Positions 63,768 through 64,000 of a stretch of DNA of 64,000 nt are shown piece after piece. The first letter of the stretch is position 1, and each line of letters starts with the position of its first letter. The position numbers and the translations under genes were made by a program. Origin of the DNA: Ralstonia sp. RRA. Lineage in GTDB: Bacteria; Pseudomonadota; Gammaproteobacteria; Burkholderiales; Burkholderiaceae. Where the stretch lies: NCBI RefSeq assembly GCF_037023145.1, contig NZ_CP146092.1:744001-808000 (forward strand), written 5' to 3'. The notes below the pieces were generated by a model that was not told the DNA's origin, did not search any database, and was given only the letters and a program-made list of their open reading frames with translations.

Positions 63768-64000
63768 ATGGCGACATCCGTCGATTCATTCCAGGTGAAG
63801 GTATATCAGGGCGACAGCGCGGTGCTGTTTGCTTTTGACGTGGCCGATGCAGACCGTGCTGATCTGGCCGGTTTTGCCATCCAGTGCACGCCGCAGGGCG
63901 GGGCGCCTTACTGGGTGCCCAACCGGCTGACGTTCGACACGCCCATCCACGCGGATGCCCCCCTGCAGGCCGGCAAATACGCCGACTCCATCGACGCGCC
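63768..64000 (+). CDS. hypothetical protein, N-terminal part (possible phospholipase D-like protein)
   Basis: Starts MATSVDSFQVKVYQGDSAVL after CCAGGAGACC and runs off the right edge after 77 codons. The start resembles N-terminal beta-sandwich regions seen in some phospholipase D-like (HKD) proteins of Burkholderiales, but no catalytic motif is visible in this piece, so this is only a suggestion. No signal peptide. Confidence 0.6.
   Translation, partial: MATSVDSFQVKVYQGDSAVLFAFDVADADRADLAGFAIQCTPQGGAPYWVPNRLTFDTPIHADAPLQAGKYADSIDA

Overview
The window looks like chromosomal DNA of a beta-proteobacterium of the genus Ralstonia, probably the R. pickettii group. It has high GC and dense reading frames. 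The strongest species marker is a class D beta-lactamase of the OXA-60 type next to a divergent gene that matches the known R. pickettii blaOXA-60 neighbourhood. The paired cyanophycin synthetases also fit Burkholderiaceae. No tRNA, rRNA, CRISPR array, transposase or prophage gene was seen.

Layout. 1-12.0 kb (minus strand): a translationally coupled GlgE/trehalose operon, glgE-treS/maltokinase-glgB-glgX-treZ. 12.2-14.7 kb: ahpC-ahpF peroxide defence with a good OxyR-like promoter. 14.7-19.4 kb: a hydrolase, a GFA-domain protein, a LysR regulator, a frameshifted ankyrin gene, a guanine-deaminase-like enzyme and a CynX-type MFS transporter. 19.4-23.6 kb: an iron block with a Fur paralogue behind a perfect Fur box, two small hypothetical genes, and feoA-feoB plus a small Cys-rich membrane protein. 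23.9-32.4 kb: signalling, with a divergent diguanylate cyclase / c-di-GMP phosphodiesterase pair and an Aer-like receptor behind an FNR-type box. 32.4-34.1 kb: a PadR regulator and siderophore-interacting ferric reductase resembling the NfeR/NfeF (YqjI/YqjH) pair, with a 34-bp operator palindrome. 34.1-37.9 kb: a MarR-controlled AhpD-like/GNAT/azoreductase operon, a YXWGXW protein, pyrrolidone-carboxylate peptidase and a second MarR. 37.9-41.3 kb: the OXA-60-type locus. 41.3-44.7 kb: opgD, a small membrane protein and a serine hydrolase. 44.7-53.1 kb: the cyanophycin locus (DUF1854 protein, ABC transporter, two synthetases). 53.1-53.7 kb: a large symmetric inverted-repeat element. 53.7-54.8 kb: flavin reductase and GNAT. 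54.8-63.4 kb: an AraC regulator and a six-gene valine/isobutyrate catabolic operon. A partial gene starts at 63.77 kb.

Most striking observations. (1) The two adjacent cyanophycin synthetases have lost different parts: the first keeps the N-domain HxxEH site but has a degenerate Mur-ligase-like domain, while the second has a canonical Mur-ligase domain but has lost HxxEH. This suggests an obligate pair. (2) A ~545-bp intergenic element has all its nested inverted repeats on a single centre at 53367.5; a collapsed end-only copy lies 50 kb away in the trehalose operon. (3) Several operators with clear symmetry sit where they should act: Fur, FNR, PadR, MarR and OxyR. (4) GlgE carries a ~500-residue degenerate GH13 domain at its N-terminus.
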